From NCBI GenBank assembly GCA_030248195.1, contig JASAND010020834.1, forward strand, positions 1-64,000: a stretch of DNA of 64,000 bases, given 5' to 3'. This document shows positions 10,217 through 20,778 of this stretch, piece after piece (within the stretch, counting starts at the first letter, position 1; each line of letters opens with the position of its first letter). Made by a program: the position numbers and the translations under genes. The notes beneath the pieces are model-generated. The model was not told the DNA's origin and did not search any database. It worked only from the letters and a program-made list of their open reading frames with translations. Source of the stretch: Trissonchulus latispiculum (Eukaryota; Nematoda; Enoplea; Enoplida; Ironidae).

Positions 10217-12796
10217 CATTGAATGTGTACAATCATTGAATGTAAACATTCAATGGCCAAATTATTGAATGTGTACATTCAATGGCAAAGTTATTGAATG
10301 TGTACATTCAATGATTATTGTCATTGAATGTATACATTCAATGATAAACTTATTGAATGTACACATTCAATGACCTGAGTCATTGAAAGTGTAACTTGAC
10401 ACATTATTTCGCTCATAATTTAAAGTTTGTACCCTAAATAGTGTTGTGCGGCGGCCAAACAACGGTGGCTGTTGGCCGTTGATTTTATTCGTCTAAGGGA
10501 GTTGTGAAGTTTTCTGGGTGAACTTTGACAGAAAAGAAAATTGTTGGTTGGCAGCGTAAATCAAGATGAAATCTGACGAAACTTTCAGAAATACATTCTT
10601 TTAGCGTTCTAGCACCCTCCGCGCAATTCCGATTCAAAAATTCGAATTTTCGGTCAGAGCAGTTTTTCCTTATTTCTGAAAGCTCGACAGCAGCTATACA
10701 GTTATGACTGTATTCATTCGGAACATCTCGTTGAGCTTTATATTTTTGCTTTTTAAAGCAACGTTCTAGCTTTTCTCTACCGTGAGATATAGCCGATTAT
10801 CTTGTTTTGGCGTCGAAAACGCCATCATTTCTTGAACTAAGCAATTTTTCCCAAAGATTGTGGAGATTTCACCATGCAAACTGGAGGGTTGCTACTTAAC
10901 AGATGTGTTCTGCACGAATGTACCCAGGGACGATTTTTTAGTTGCCCCCATTACTGCTTTCTAGCTAAAGTAATCGCTTGACAAATTTGGAAAAAGTAGG
11001 CAAAATACAGGTTACGCACACATTTCAACTTATTTCTCCATAACGAAGAGCGATTTCACAATAAATAAAAAATCGTCCCCAGCTATTTGATGGAGGTATC
11101 GAAAGATATACCGATGTCTCGCGAAAAAATTTACTTGAGTCTGCAACAAATCTGGAGAATTATACTTCTTCTAATATACATGTGTTAAAAATATTTTAGA
11201 AAAGCAACATTAGTTTCATGGTATACATTAAAATGAGAAAATATCAAGCTACATTTTGATATAAAAATGGCTTCTTAACTCCAAGTAATAAATGAGTAAT
11301 ATTGGTGCAAACTTTATGTGACCAAAGGGGATCACCACTTTAAGCTTACAACTTTAGCTTATACTGAATGAACGAAAAGCTGATCAAAAAACGGACTTCA
11401 GATTCGTGTTCAGCGACCACGAAAACCACTATATGCAACTTTTCGGTTTTTCGGTTCGTTATAGATATAATAGTTGCTTTGAACTTTAAATTATGAGCGG
11501 AATAATGTGTCAAGTTACACTTTCAATGATTCAGGTCATTGAATGTGTACATTCAATAAGTTTATCATTGAATGTATAGGTCACGTCCCAAACCCGAAAT
11601 CACACAAAACTAGTTCTGTGAGGCTCAAACCTCACAAAACCCGTTCTGTGAGGCCTTGTCTCACAAAACTAGTTCCGTGAGGTTCAAGCCTCACAAAACC
11701 CGTTCTATGATGCCATTTCTCACAAAACTAGTTTTGTGAGGTCACTTTCCTCACAAGACCCGAAATGATTGTAAACGCAATATTATAGATATTGCTATTT
11801 TAAAAGTTTATTGATGTCTTATAATTCCATGACTTCCTGATTTTCAATGAAACTTTTCGACAATAAATTTCCATCAATTCAAATTCTTAAAGAATGTTTT
11901 TACTATTTCCAAAATTGCAAATTACTACTATAGTTTTTTAATTTACTAAAATATTAAGCTTTCGATATATCAAGGAAAGCACCAATTGAATTTGAACAGA
12001 AAAATATATAAACAAATTTTATTCAAATTTTTATATAAATTTAGAATGAATGTCAAGTAAGTGAACAAGTATGGTCAAAGACTTGGATCAAGTAAACAAT
12101 CTCTCCCCCAAGCATCAATTTTTGTCAAGTTTTGTTTTCAAGGTCAAGTTTTGAGAAAGTTTACTTGATCCAAGTCTTTGACCATACTTGTTCACTTATA
12201 TACTTAACATTCAGTCTAAATTTATATAAAAATTTAAATAATATTTTGTTTATATATTTTTCTGTTCAAATTCAATTGGTGCTTTCCTTGATATATCGAA
12301 AGCTTAATATTTTAGTAAATTAAATAACTAAAGTAGTAATTTGCAATTTTGGAAATAGTAAAAACATTCTTTAAGAATCTGAATTGATGGAAATTTGTTG
12401 TTGTAAAGTTTTATTGAAAATCAGGAAGTCATGGAATTATAAGACATCAATAAACTCTTAAAATAGCAATATAATATTGAGTTTACAATCATTTCGGGTT
12501 TTGTGAGGAAAGTGACCTCACAAAACTAGTTTTGTGAGAAATGGCATCACAGAACGGGTTTTGTGAGGCTTGAACCTCACAGAACTAGTTTTGTGAGACA
12601 AGGCCTCACAGAACGGGTTTTGTGAGGTTTGAGCCTCACAGAACTAGTTTTGTGTGATTTCGGGTTTGGGACGTGACATATACATTCAATGACAATAATC
12701 ATTGAATGTACACATTCAATAACTTTGCCATTGAATGTACACATTCAATGATTTGGCCATTGAATGTATGCATTCAATGATTGTACACATTCAATG
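10217..12796. mobile_element. Outer inverted-repeat element with palindromic subterminal repeats, split by an inner element
   Basis: The left end (10,217-10,440) and right end (11,470-11,578 plus 12,679-12,796) are inverted copies of about 230 bases. Each holds four to six copies of the palindrome ATTGAATGTRTACATTCAAT separated by short spacers. Subterminal palindrome arrays of this kind usually bind a transposase. Without the inner insertion the element is about 1.48 kb. Its middle (10,540-11,345) is an inverted copy of element X at 16,667-17,633. No transposase ORF is present, so it is non-autonomous. No clear target duplication was found. Confidence 0.75.
11579..12678. mobile_element. 1,100 bp foldback element, about 520 bp arms, 61 bp loop, TATA duplication
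   Basis: Left arm 11,579-12,097 and right arm 12,159-12,678 are near-perfect inverted copies around a 61-base loop. Termini are GGTCACGTCCCAAACCCG and its near-complement. The first 180 bases of each arm hold repeated CTCACAAAAC and CTAGTTTTGTGAGG words that are themselves inverted. TATA precedes (11,575-11,578) and follows (12,679-12,682) the element, exactly in the centre of one outer-element palindrome. That is a 4-base target duplication, or a TA duplication if the termini include TA. The ORF at 12,132-12,323 lies inside the arm and loop and is not a gene. As RNA it would fold into a hairpin of about 500 bp. Confidence 0.85.
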
Positions 12797-13286
12797 CAAC
12801 ATATACGCATCTCTGTCTGTTCCAACATATGCAGACATCCAAAATTGATGATATTATTTCAGTTTATAAAAAGTATAAGTAGATTGCAGTTCCAATAAAA
12901 GCTGCCAGCTATTGCAACATAGATTTTGTGGCTTTAAACTGATCGGTTTGAATTCCAAATTTTCGACAGCTAGAAACAACAATTAAATTAAGCCGCAACC
13001 TTGTTGTGAAGAGCAGGATATAATGAAAATGTTGTTGAACGGTGGTAAATGATGTGCCTAAAGTTAAATACATCTAAGATTTAAAATTTAAGTGCCTGGA
13101 TATTATTAAATAAATTCTACATATTTCTAGAGAATAAAAATTTTTCGCATGGTCAAAAGTATACATGAGAATTGTAAAATGATACTGAGAATGTCAAACA
13201 CAATGTCACGTAGGAATAAAAGTTTTAGAAAACAACACTACGACAAAAATTAATTCAAATTAACACTAGCACCCACTAACGGGTTA
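12797..13286. other. No gene seen
   Basis: AT-rich sequence between two mobile elements, without open frames or repeats that could be recognised. Confidence 0.4.
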
Positions 13287-13294
13287 GTAACACC

Positions 13295-13647
13295 AAGATT
13301 ACATAATAACTAAGAGTGTGACAAGCGTCACACTCTAGTTATCAAGCAAAAAACATCATCTGCACAATGACGGCTGATCCCCCACAACTGAGTAAGTGCA
13401 CTTCAAAGAAATTTGCACGCTATGCCTACGTTCTAAAGCTGGTAGCAGACGCACATTGAACCAACTGACTAGTTGTGTTTTTGAGCTTTATAACACAAAC
13501 ATAGCGTGTAAATGCCTTTGAAGTGATGGGTCTAATTTGTGGAGGTCAGGTCATTTCTAAGGTCAGCTGTTATCGTGCAGATGATGTCCCAAGCCTAATA
13601 ACTAAGAGCTCGACGCTTGTCACACTCTTAATTATTATGTACTCTTT
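13295..13647. mobile_element. MITE, 353 bp, hAT-like 8 bp target duplication
   Basis: Inverted termini read AAGATTACATAATAACTAAG on the left and the complement of AAAGAGTACATAATAATTAA on the right. Both are followed by AGAGTGTGACAAGCGTC. The flanks GTAACACC (13,287-13,294) and GTAACACT (13,648-13,655) match at 7 of 8 bases, the duplication size of hAT transposons. It shares internal words (GACGGCTGATCC, CGCTATG) with the copies at 15,390, 38,945 and 50,131. No ORF. Confidence 0.75.
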
Positions 13648-13655
13648 GTAACACT

Positions 13656-15381
13656 CAACTTGTGGAAGAATAACAGAAAAATCATTTTTTGGAGCCTTTA
13701 AAGACGAGTGCCAGAGATCCTTGATTGGACAGCCATAAATAATTTGCACATACCAATTGTTTTATAATAATTAATGCTATCAGATAATAAAAAGTACGAC
13801 AAACTGCATAGTACCACATACTGGCAAGGTTCTCTGCAGTGAGTGATTGCTGCATGACTCTTGACGACTTCTTCAGTTGAATTCAAAAGGCATGCTACTA
13901 AAAACTACATAAATTAGCAAAGAGAGCCAGACAGCAGACAGCGTAGCCAGACACCCTTAATAGTAATGGAAAGGCATTCAAGCTTGGAAAAGTTACATAA
14001 TGAATTAAGTGGCTGCAGGTGTCAAAATCGCCAAGGATGCTGTTCTCACATGTATGTAAACGTAGTGCAGGTAGAAGCTGTTTTAGCGGTGGTTGAAAGC
14101 AAGAATTATAGTATGAGGCACGTAAACACAGCTAATTCTGATTGGTACAGTTACAGTTCTATCTCCGTTTTACTTACTACTTACTTACTTCCGTTTACAT
14201 CAGAACAAATGCTTGTGCTGGGATGTTTTGCGTAGTTGGGATTTGCGCATGCGCATTTCTGGATGTAACGATCTTGTACAGTACTTAATAGGCAAGCCTT
14301 AAACAACAATCAAAATGTTTATTACATTAACTAGTTGTCAATAGAACAGAGCAAATAACTACATGCCAGGCTGCACAAAAAATTACACCCATAAATTAGC
14401 AGACGAACTATTAAGTTAGCAGAAAGAAGGACTAAACAAACATAAAACCAAAGCTATCTCGTTAATTTAGCTTATTTTGTCACATATTACCTCCTGTTCA
14501 ATTATCTCTTTGTGTCTGTTACTATTGTAATACAATAATGAAATTTAGTTTCAAAAGTAAAGAGTTCAAACAAGTTCCCATATTCCTTGCAAACAATATG
14601 CCTTTTTAAAGTTTTCGTTTGACTTGTATTCCTGGGACCACATGACCCTATGATAACCTATGTTTACAACTAACCTCAGTGTTGTAGTCGTGTCCATAGT
14701 AGTAAGGTTTGACTTGATCAGCTGAAGGTATACAGCGATCTTTCGGTTCTGGCAAAGTAATGATCAGGTCCTGAAAGTTCAGTGCCATTATCATCTTTAA
14801 ACATATCATCATACAAGTCTACCATGGTTCTTGCAGTTTGATACCCTAATATATCATAGCATTACTTTAAAGATATCACATGCTTCAAAATTGAAGTAAA
14901 ATTTTCGAATTCCTCTCACTTAATTTGATGATTCTTTTTGGAGATAACAACTTGGAAGCCATTATATTACATTATTCTGTCTTTGACTTATTCATTACTT
15001 TGAGTTAGTAAACCATGTAAATAACCATAAGCTTCTAAGGTCTCTGTTTTATATATTATAAAAATGCTCTTTGTTATAGAGATAATGGCAATAATATTAG
15101 CTCAACTTGAATTTCGGCCAGTTTTCCAACTTTTTCGAGCGACAACAATAATAGCTAGAAAACAGCAATAGGATAACCAAAAGGGGTCTCTGATTTTGGT
15201 GTAGGAGCAACGTGTTATGTCGCGACCGTCCAACTTGTATGATGGTGACTGCAAAATTGCTGAAAGAAATTGTGCTAATTTTCGCGAACTCTACGTTTCA
15301 AAGACAACAGCCCTATGAGATGACAATTGAAAAATGAGTGCAGCTGTGATCAGTTCTTCAAATCGAAACACTTTTAGTTTA
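13656..15381. other. No gene supported
   Basis: A plus-strand frame at 13,966-14,235 (89 residues) and a minus-strand frame at 13,698-13,886 have no motif, signal or splice context. The rest is AT-rich and without recognised repeats. Confidence 0.4.
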
Positions 15382-15389
15382 CTGTTTCC

Positions 15390-15803
15390 AAGAGTACATA
15401 AATACATAAGAGTATGACAAGCGTCATACGCTATGTATTATGAGCTCGCTACATCCGATGCGCGCTATCAGCTGACCCCCCCATAAATCAGACCCCCTCA
15501 CCCCGCCACTATACATTCACGGAGTCCAAACGGGGGATCGCACTCGTGCTTGTATATTTTATACACAGATGTGTAAATCATACAAGCTAAGACCCCATAC
15601 ACAAATTGGGGCCCCGTCAAGTTTAACATGTAAGTATACTAACATAGACGCCGATCCCCCGTTTGGACCCCGTACATGTATAGGGGCGGGGTCAAGGGGG
15701 TTCTGATTTATGGGGGGTCAGCTGATAGCGTGCAGAGGATGTAGCGAGCTCAGAATACATAGCGTATGGCGCTTGTCATACTCTTACGTATTGTGTACTC
15801 TTG
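15390..15803. mobile_element. MITE, 414 bp, same family, 8 bp target duplication
   Basis: The termini AAGAGTACATAA and TTGTGTACTCTTG are inverted. Inversion extends about 90 bases inward through ATGACAAGCGTCATACGC and AGCTGACCCCCC. The flanks CTGTTTCC (15,382-15,389) and CTGTTACC (15,804-15,811) match at 7 of 8. The core has GC-rich words (CCGTTTGGACCCC, CCAAACGGGGGATC) also found in the larger MITEs at 32,537 and 39,360. A further truncated left end starts directly at 15,812. Confidence 0.75.
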
Positions 15804-15859
15804 CTGTTACCAAGAGTACATAATATAAGTATAGCAGTAGAGTAGAGTATGACAACAGT

Positions 15860-16238
15860 AGAGTATTTTTATGATAGCAGCCTATGGGATAGCAGTTGGA
15901 AGATGATCATGCCTCAGATAATTGGCATCAACTGACGCCCTTACTTTAATTATACAGTTTGCATAGCTCAAGAAACAATTGATTATATGATTTCTGCAAA
16001 AATGACAAGTTTTGGACGCCAACATAACAAGCTTTTTTGAATGAATATTATCATAGCTATGCAGCTACTGTCAGAAATCGACAAAAACTGCCCTGAATCG
16101 AGTCGTCGAACTTTTGAAGCGGGATTGCGCAGAGAGTGTTAAAATGCTAAAGCAACTTATTTTGGAAAGTTTCATCGAAGTTCGTATGATATGGGCCTTC
16201 AACCAACAATACATGCCCGCCCAAAAGGAATCATTACC
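15860..16238 (+). mobile_element. Right-hand fragment of element X
   Basis: Corresponds to the right part of X (about 17,185-17,633), sharing GATGATCATGC and TTTCTGCAAAAATGACAAGT. It ends CCCAAAAGGAATCATTACC directly at a TTAA (16,239-16,242), the same end as full-length X. The left part is missing. Confidence 0.65.
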
Positions 16239-16666
16239 TTAAGGTGCTGGTATCGCATTGTGTAAATTTGACCTTGACAGGCTCCAATTCATTATGAAGA
16301 TGGATGGAACTTTCAAAATATATTATTTTGGTGCTCTTTAACATTCTGGGACCAGTCCCGCGTTTTTAGATGAAAAGATAGGAAATTTTTTATTTTTGCC
16401 ATTATTTTCTACACTCTGCGACATCGAATTGGTTGTTATGGCTGGAAAGGGGACACCAAAATGAACATTTTCGCTTTTACAACCATGAGCTGTCTCTAGT
16501 GGTTTAGTCAGTATAAGCCCAAACTACTTTTGGGTGTCATTTTCGAGGAAATCAGTTGTTTCAAAATTACAGCAAAATCTTACAATTTTGTCTTCTTTAT
16601 ACTCAATTGATACATGGTCTAATTGCACATTTTATCAATGCCTATCAGCTGGTACTCGTTGCTTAA

Positions 16667-17633
16667 GGTGGTGATTCCCTTTGGTCACATAAAATTTGCA
16701 CCATTATTACTCATTCATTACTTGGAGTTAAGAAGCCATTTTTATATCAAAATGCAGCTTGACATTTTCGCTTTTTAATGCATACTATGAAACTAATGTT
16801 GCTTTTCAAAAATATTTTTAACGCATTTTAGAAGAAGTATAATTTTTTGCAGACTCAAGTAATTTTTTTCGCGAGACATCGGTTATATCATTCGATACCT
16901 CCATCAAATAGCTGGGGACGATTTTTTATTTATTGTGAACTTGCTCTTCGTTATGGAGAAATAAGCTGAAATGTGTGCGTAACCTGTATTTTGCCTACTT
17001 TTTCCAAATTTGTCAAGCGATTACCTTAGGTAGAAAGCAGTAATCGGGGAAACTAAAAAACGACTATGGGTATATTTGTGCAGAACACATCTGTTAGGTA
17101 GCAGCCCTCCAGCTTGCATGGTGAATGCTCTACCATCTTTGTAAAAAAATTGGTCGTCATTTTGCAAAAACTACATTTTTCATGATAACAGCCTACAGGG
17201 TAGCTGTTGGAAGACGATCATGCGTCGGATAATTTGCCCCTATGAGACCTTCAAATCGACGCCCTTAGTTTGGTTTTACGGCTTGCGTAGTTCAAGAAAT
17301 GCTGGATTATTTGATTTCTGCAAAAATGACAAGTTTACGACGCCAAAACAAGAAAATCGGCTATATCTCACGGTAGAGAAAAGCTAGAAAGTTGCTTTAA
17401 AAAGCAAAAATGTGAAACGCAATGAGATCTGTCGAATGAAGATAGTCATAACTGTATAGCTGGTGCCAAACTTTCACAAATTGGGAAAAGCCGCCCTGAC
17501 CGGAAATCTCGAATTTTTGAATCGGGATTGCTGGTGTTAGAACGCTAAACGAACGTATTTCGGAAAGTTTCGTCAAATTTCATCTTGATTTACGCCGCCA
17601 ACCAATAATGTGTGCCCAAAAGGAATCACCACC
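16667..17633 (+). mobile_element. Element X, about 967 bp, TTAA-flanked
   Basis: Bounded by TTAA at 16,663-16,666 and 17,634-17,637. Termini are GGTGGTGATTCCCTTTGGTC on the left and, read inward from the right, GGTGGTGATTCCTTTTGGGC (18 of 20 identical). TTAA duplication is the hallmark of piggyBac-type transposition. There is no transposase, so this is a non-autonomous element. An inverted copy lies at 10,540-11,345 and diverged pieces at 15,860-16,238 and 20,090-20,400. Confidence 0.7.
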
Positions 17634-17637
17634 TTAA

Positions 17638-18645
17638 GGTGCTGGTATCATTTTGTGTAAATTTGACCCTATAGGCCTTAATTCTTTATGAAAGTGGATG
17701 AAACTTTTCAAATGCACTATTTCGGTGCTCTTTAACATTCTGGGACCAGTCCCGCATTTTTAGGTGCAAAGATAGGAAATTTTTGGTTTTTGCCATTATT
17801 CTCTCAGTCCATAGTCGAGACACCAGATTGGTTGGTATGGCTAGAAAGAGGGGGCAAAAATGAACATTTTTGCTTTTATAACTTTTGAGCTATCTCTAGT
17901 GGTTAAGTCAGTATAAGCAAAAAACGATTTTTGGGGTCCAAAAATGGCCGTTTTCGAGAAAATCAGTTTTTTCAAAATTACTGCCAAATCGTACGGACAA
18001 TTTTGGTTTATTTATACTCGATCGATACACAGTCTCAGTGCACATTTTATCAATGCCTATTAGCCGGAGTTTGTTGCGCTAAGCTAGAGATTTGGCCGAA
18101 ACACCATTTTGGCAAAACTGCGACTATTTTGTTTTGAACATCGATTTCTCAAAAACTACCCAATGGATTCGCGTGATTTTTGTCAGGATGAAAATTCGCC
18201 CTATTGCGCAGGGACAATTTTCTTGGTTTGAGCTAAAACATCTCCAGTTGCGAGAAAACTCAATGCAAAGTTGCGAAATTTCGTGTCACCGCACATTTAA
18301 TGGATTTTCTTGACCGTTAAGACCTGCTAAGCCAAATCCAAAAAAATGTCCCTCGGCCCATATGTCCTTTATAGGACAGCACAAGAAAAAATTTTGGCTC
18401 ATTCTACAGTTTTGAGAAATCGATGTTCAAAAAGTTTTGGTCTATACTCAGCCTGTCAGATGTCAGTATGTCAGAAAATTTTCGCTATTTTTTGGGGATT
18501 TTTACTAGTTTCGTATTCTCATGAGAATCTACAGATTATAAGCTTTAAAATGATGTATAAAGCTCTTTCCAACTCACAAAATTGCGAAACTTATGGCGTT
18601 TCAAAAAATACCCACAAAAGCACTGCACAAAACGATACCAGCACC
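17638..18645 (+). mobile_element. Element Y, 1,008 bp, TTAA-flanked with 20 bp terminal repeats
   Basis: Bounded by TTAA at 17,634-17,637 and 18,646-18,649. Both ends read GGTGCTGGTATCRTTTTGTG inward, differing at one base. It holds several short ORFs (17,931-18,675), but they recur out of frame in other copies and are not genes. The internal phrase TTTTGAACATCGATTTCTC recurs at 19,560 and, inverted, near 19,020. Confidence 0.75.
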
Positions 18646-18649
18646 TTAA

Positions 18650-19506
18650 GGTGGTGTTATCCTTTTGTGCAGTAAAGGGCAGAAAGTCTCTGATATGCTG
18701 ACATCTAACAGGACGAATATAAACCAAAAATTTTTGAACATCGATTTCTAAAAACTGAAGAATCGGCCAAAAGTTCTTTTTGCGCCACTATATGAAGGAC
18801 ATATGGGCCGAGGGACGTTTTTTGGATTTGGCTCAGCACAGCAGGTTTTAACGGTCGAGAAAATCGGCCAAATGCACGCTAACACGAAATTTAGCAACTT
18901 CGCATTGAGTTTCTTACTACTCGATATGTTTTAGCCCAAACCAAGAAAAACGTCCCTCCGCAGAAGTACGAATTTCAATTCTGCACAAAAATTGGCGGAA
19001 TGCGTTGGGTAGTTTTTGAAAAATCGATGTTCGAAACAAAATAATCGCAGTTTTGCCAAAATGGTTTTCGGCCAAATCTGTAGCTTAAAGCAATAAAGTC
19101 TGGCTAATAGGCATTCATAACATGGGCATTTGGACGCTGCATCGATTGAGTATAGATAAGCCAACTTTGTCCTTAACATGTGGCAGTAATTTTGAAAAAA
19201 CTGATTTCCTTGAAAATGGCCATGTTTTGACCCTAAAAACAGTTTTCTGCTTATACTGACTTAACCACTGGAGATAGCTCAAAGGTTGTAAAAGCAAAAA
19301 TGTTTATTTTTGTGTCCTCTTTCCAGCCATCACAACCAATCCCGTGTCTTCTGTGCCTACTGGGAGAATAAGGCCAAAAACCAAAACTTTCTTATATTTT
19401 CGCCTAAACATACGAGACTGGTCATAGGTTATTTCGTAAGTTTTAGCCATTTGCGTAAAGGATTAAAGCCGTATGAGTCAAAAATACCCGAAAGGAAACC
19501 AGCACC
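18650..19506 (-). mobile_element. Element Z, 857 bp, inverted relative of Y, TTAA-flanked
   Basis: Bounded by TTAA at 18,646-18,649 (shared with Y) and 19,507-19,510. Its ends (GGTGGTGTTATCCTTTTGTG; inward from the right GGTGCTGGTTTCCTTTCGGG) resemble Y's. Its interior is Y sequence in the opposite orientation. Y and Z therefore form a large inverted pair about 1.9 kb long. Confidence 0.65.
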
Positions 19507-20049
19507 TTAAGCTAGAGATTTGACCGAAAGACCATTCTAGCAAAACTCCGATTATTTTGTTTTGAACATTGATTTCTCAAAAACTACCAAATCGATTCAC
19601 GTGACTTTTGGCTGGATAAAGTTCAAACTATTGTGGAGGGACGTGTTTTTGGTTTGAGCTAAAACATCTCCAGTTGCGTGAAAACTGAATACAAAATTTC
19701 GAAATTTCGTGTCAGAGCACATCTGCTGGATTTTCTGGAGTACTCAGACGTGTTGAGCCGAATCCAAAAATGTTCGTCGGCCCACATGTTCTTCATATCG
19801 TGGCACAATCGTGTTACAGTTTTGAGAAATCGAAGTTCAAAAATTTGTTTTATATTCAGCCAGTCAGATGTCAGTATGTAAGAAAATTTTCGCTAATTTT
19901 TTGCTAATTTTGCTAGTTTCGAAGGCTCATGTGAATGTGCAGATTATAAGCTTTAAAACGATGTATAAACCTCTTTCCAACTCCAAAAATTGCGAAAGTT
20001 ACAGTGTTTCATAAAAGGACCACAAAACCAATGCACAGAAGGACCTTAA

Positions 20050-20431
20050 GAAGACCACCACCACCGTAAGAAATAAGAATATTTTGATTAAATGATAATG
20101 GGTTTGGATACTAAAAATAAAAATAGCCTGTATCTCACACTGGAAAATAGAAATGCGTACCCAAGCAAAAATGAGAGCTCTGTGAGATATTTTAAATGAA
20201 TGTAGCTAAACAGAGACTAGATAGCTTTCAGAAATACACTAAATCTGTCCTGAATGGAAACCTCGACGTTTTGAAACGGAATAGAGCAGTGGTTGTTAAA
20301 AACGCTAAAAGAAAGTGTTTTGGAAAATCTGATCAGATTTTAATTGCTTCAGCCTTATACAAGCAATAGGACCCCTAAAGAAGCCACTACGTTAACTAAG
20401 TAAAATTAACTTCGTGTTTTTACGGTTTCAG
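20050..20431. other. Diverged X-like tail, no gene
   Basis: From about 20,090 the text (GCCTGTATCTCACACTGGAA, then GAAACCTCGACGTTTTGAA) parallels the right half of X but is more diverged. Confidence 0.5.
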
Positions 20432-20553
20432 TGATTGTCCACTCATACTTTTACGGTTTCAAAGACAGAGAGGCGTACAATTTCGTCCTTTCTCAAGCAC
20501 AGTCGGACCTGGCCGCACAGTTTATTGATTGTATGCGAACTTATCAGCAAACC
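20432..20553 (+). CDS. Candidate internal exon of an unidentified gene
   Basis: A pyrimidine-rich acceptor ending TTTCAG (20,431) precedes an open stretch. It encodes VIVHSYFYGFKDREAYNF, then QAQSDLAAQFIDCMRTYQQ, and ends at a GTAAAT donor. The residue mix looks like a folded, partly helical domain, and the opposite strand is less protein-like. No family was recognised and no partner exon was found. It could be part of a gene whose other exons are masked by the surrounding repeats, or a chance frame. Confidence 0.35.
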
Positions 20554-20778
20554 GTAAATTTAGTAGTGAGTTTAATATGTTGTCAACCTAAAGCAATCTT
20601 GATATGCTTCCGTTAAGCAAATTATAACAAGGATTTAAATGAACACAGACTATGAAATTAATTTAATTTGAAGTTAATATTTTAGTTCAGTATGAACACA
20701 GACTGAAACCTAAGTTACTGGAGTGAGGCGGAAACAATGATATATATATATGTTGACAAATATTTTTGCTGATTTTAC

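Larger units (their letters stand above)
16243..20045 (+). mobile_element. Element Y', an older Y copy split by an X-Y-Z insertion at TTAA
   Basis: The left half 16,243-16,662 matches the start of Y (17,638 onward). The right half 19,511-20,045 matches the end of Y from GCTAGAGATTTG onward. The break is at the TTAA duplicated at 16,663-16,666 and 19,507-19,510, with X, Y and Z lying between. Rejoining the two halves gives about 0.95 kb, close to intact Y. TTAA also flanks the outside (16,239 and 20,046). Confidence 0.65.

Noticed and set aside
12132..12323. 63-residue ORF
   Set aside because: Lies across the loop and right arm of the foldback; hydrophobic AT-rich read-through.
10211..12800. 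CRISPR array suggested by regularly spaced 20-22 base repeats
   Set aside because: The repeats are palindromic transposon termini in inverted pairs, in a eukaryotic setting, without unique spacers or cas genes.
17931..18727. Run of ORFs of 60-109 residues in element Y and its border
   Set aside because: They belong to repeat copies that are broken elsewhere, appear on both strands and carry no transposase motif.
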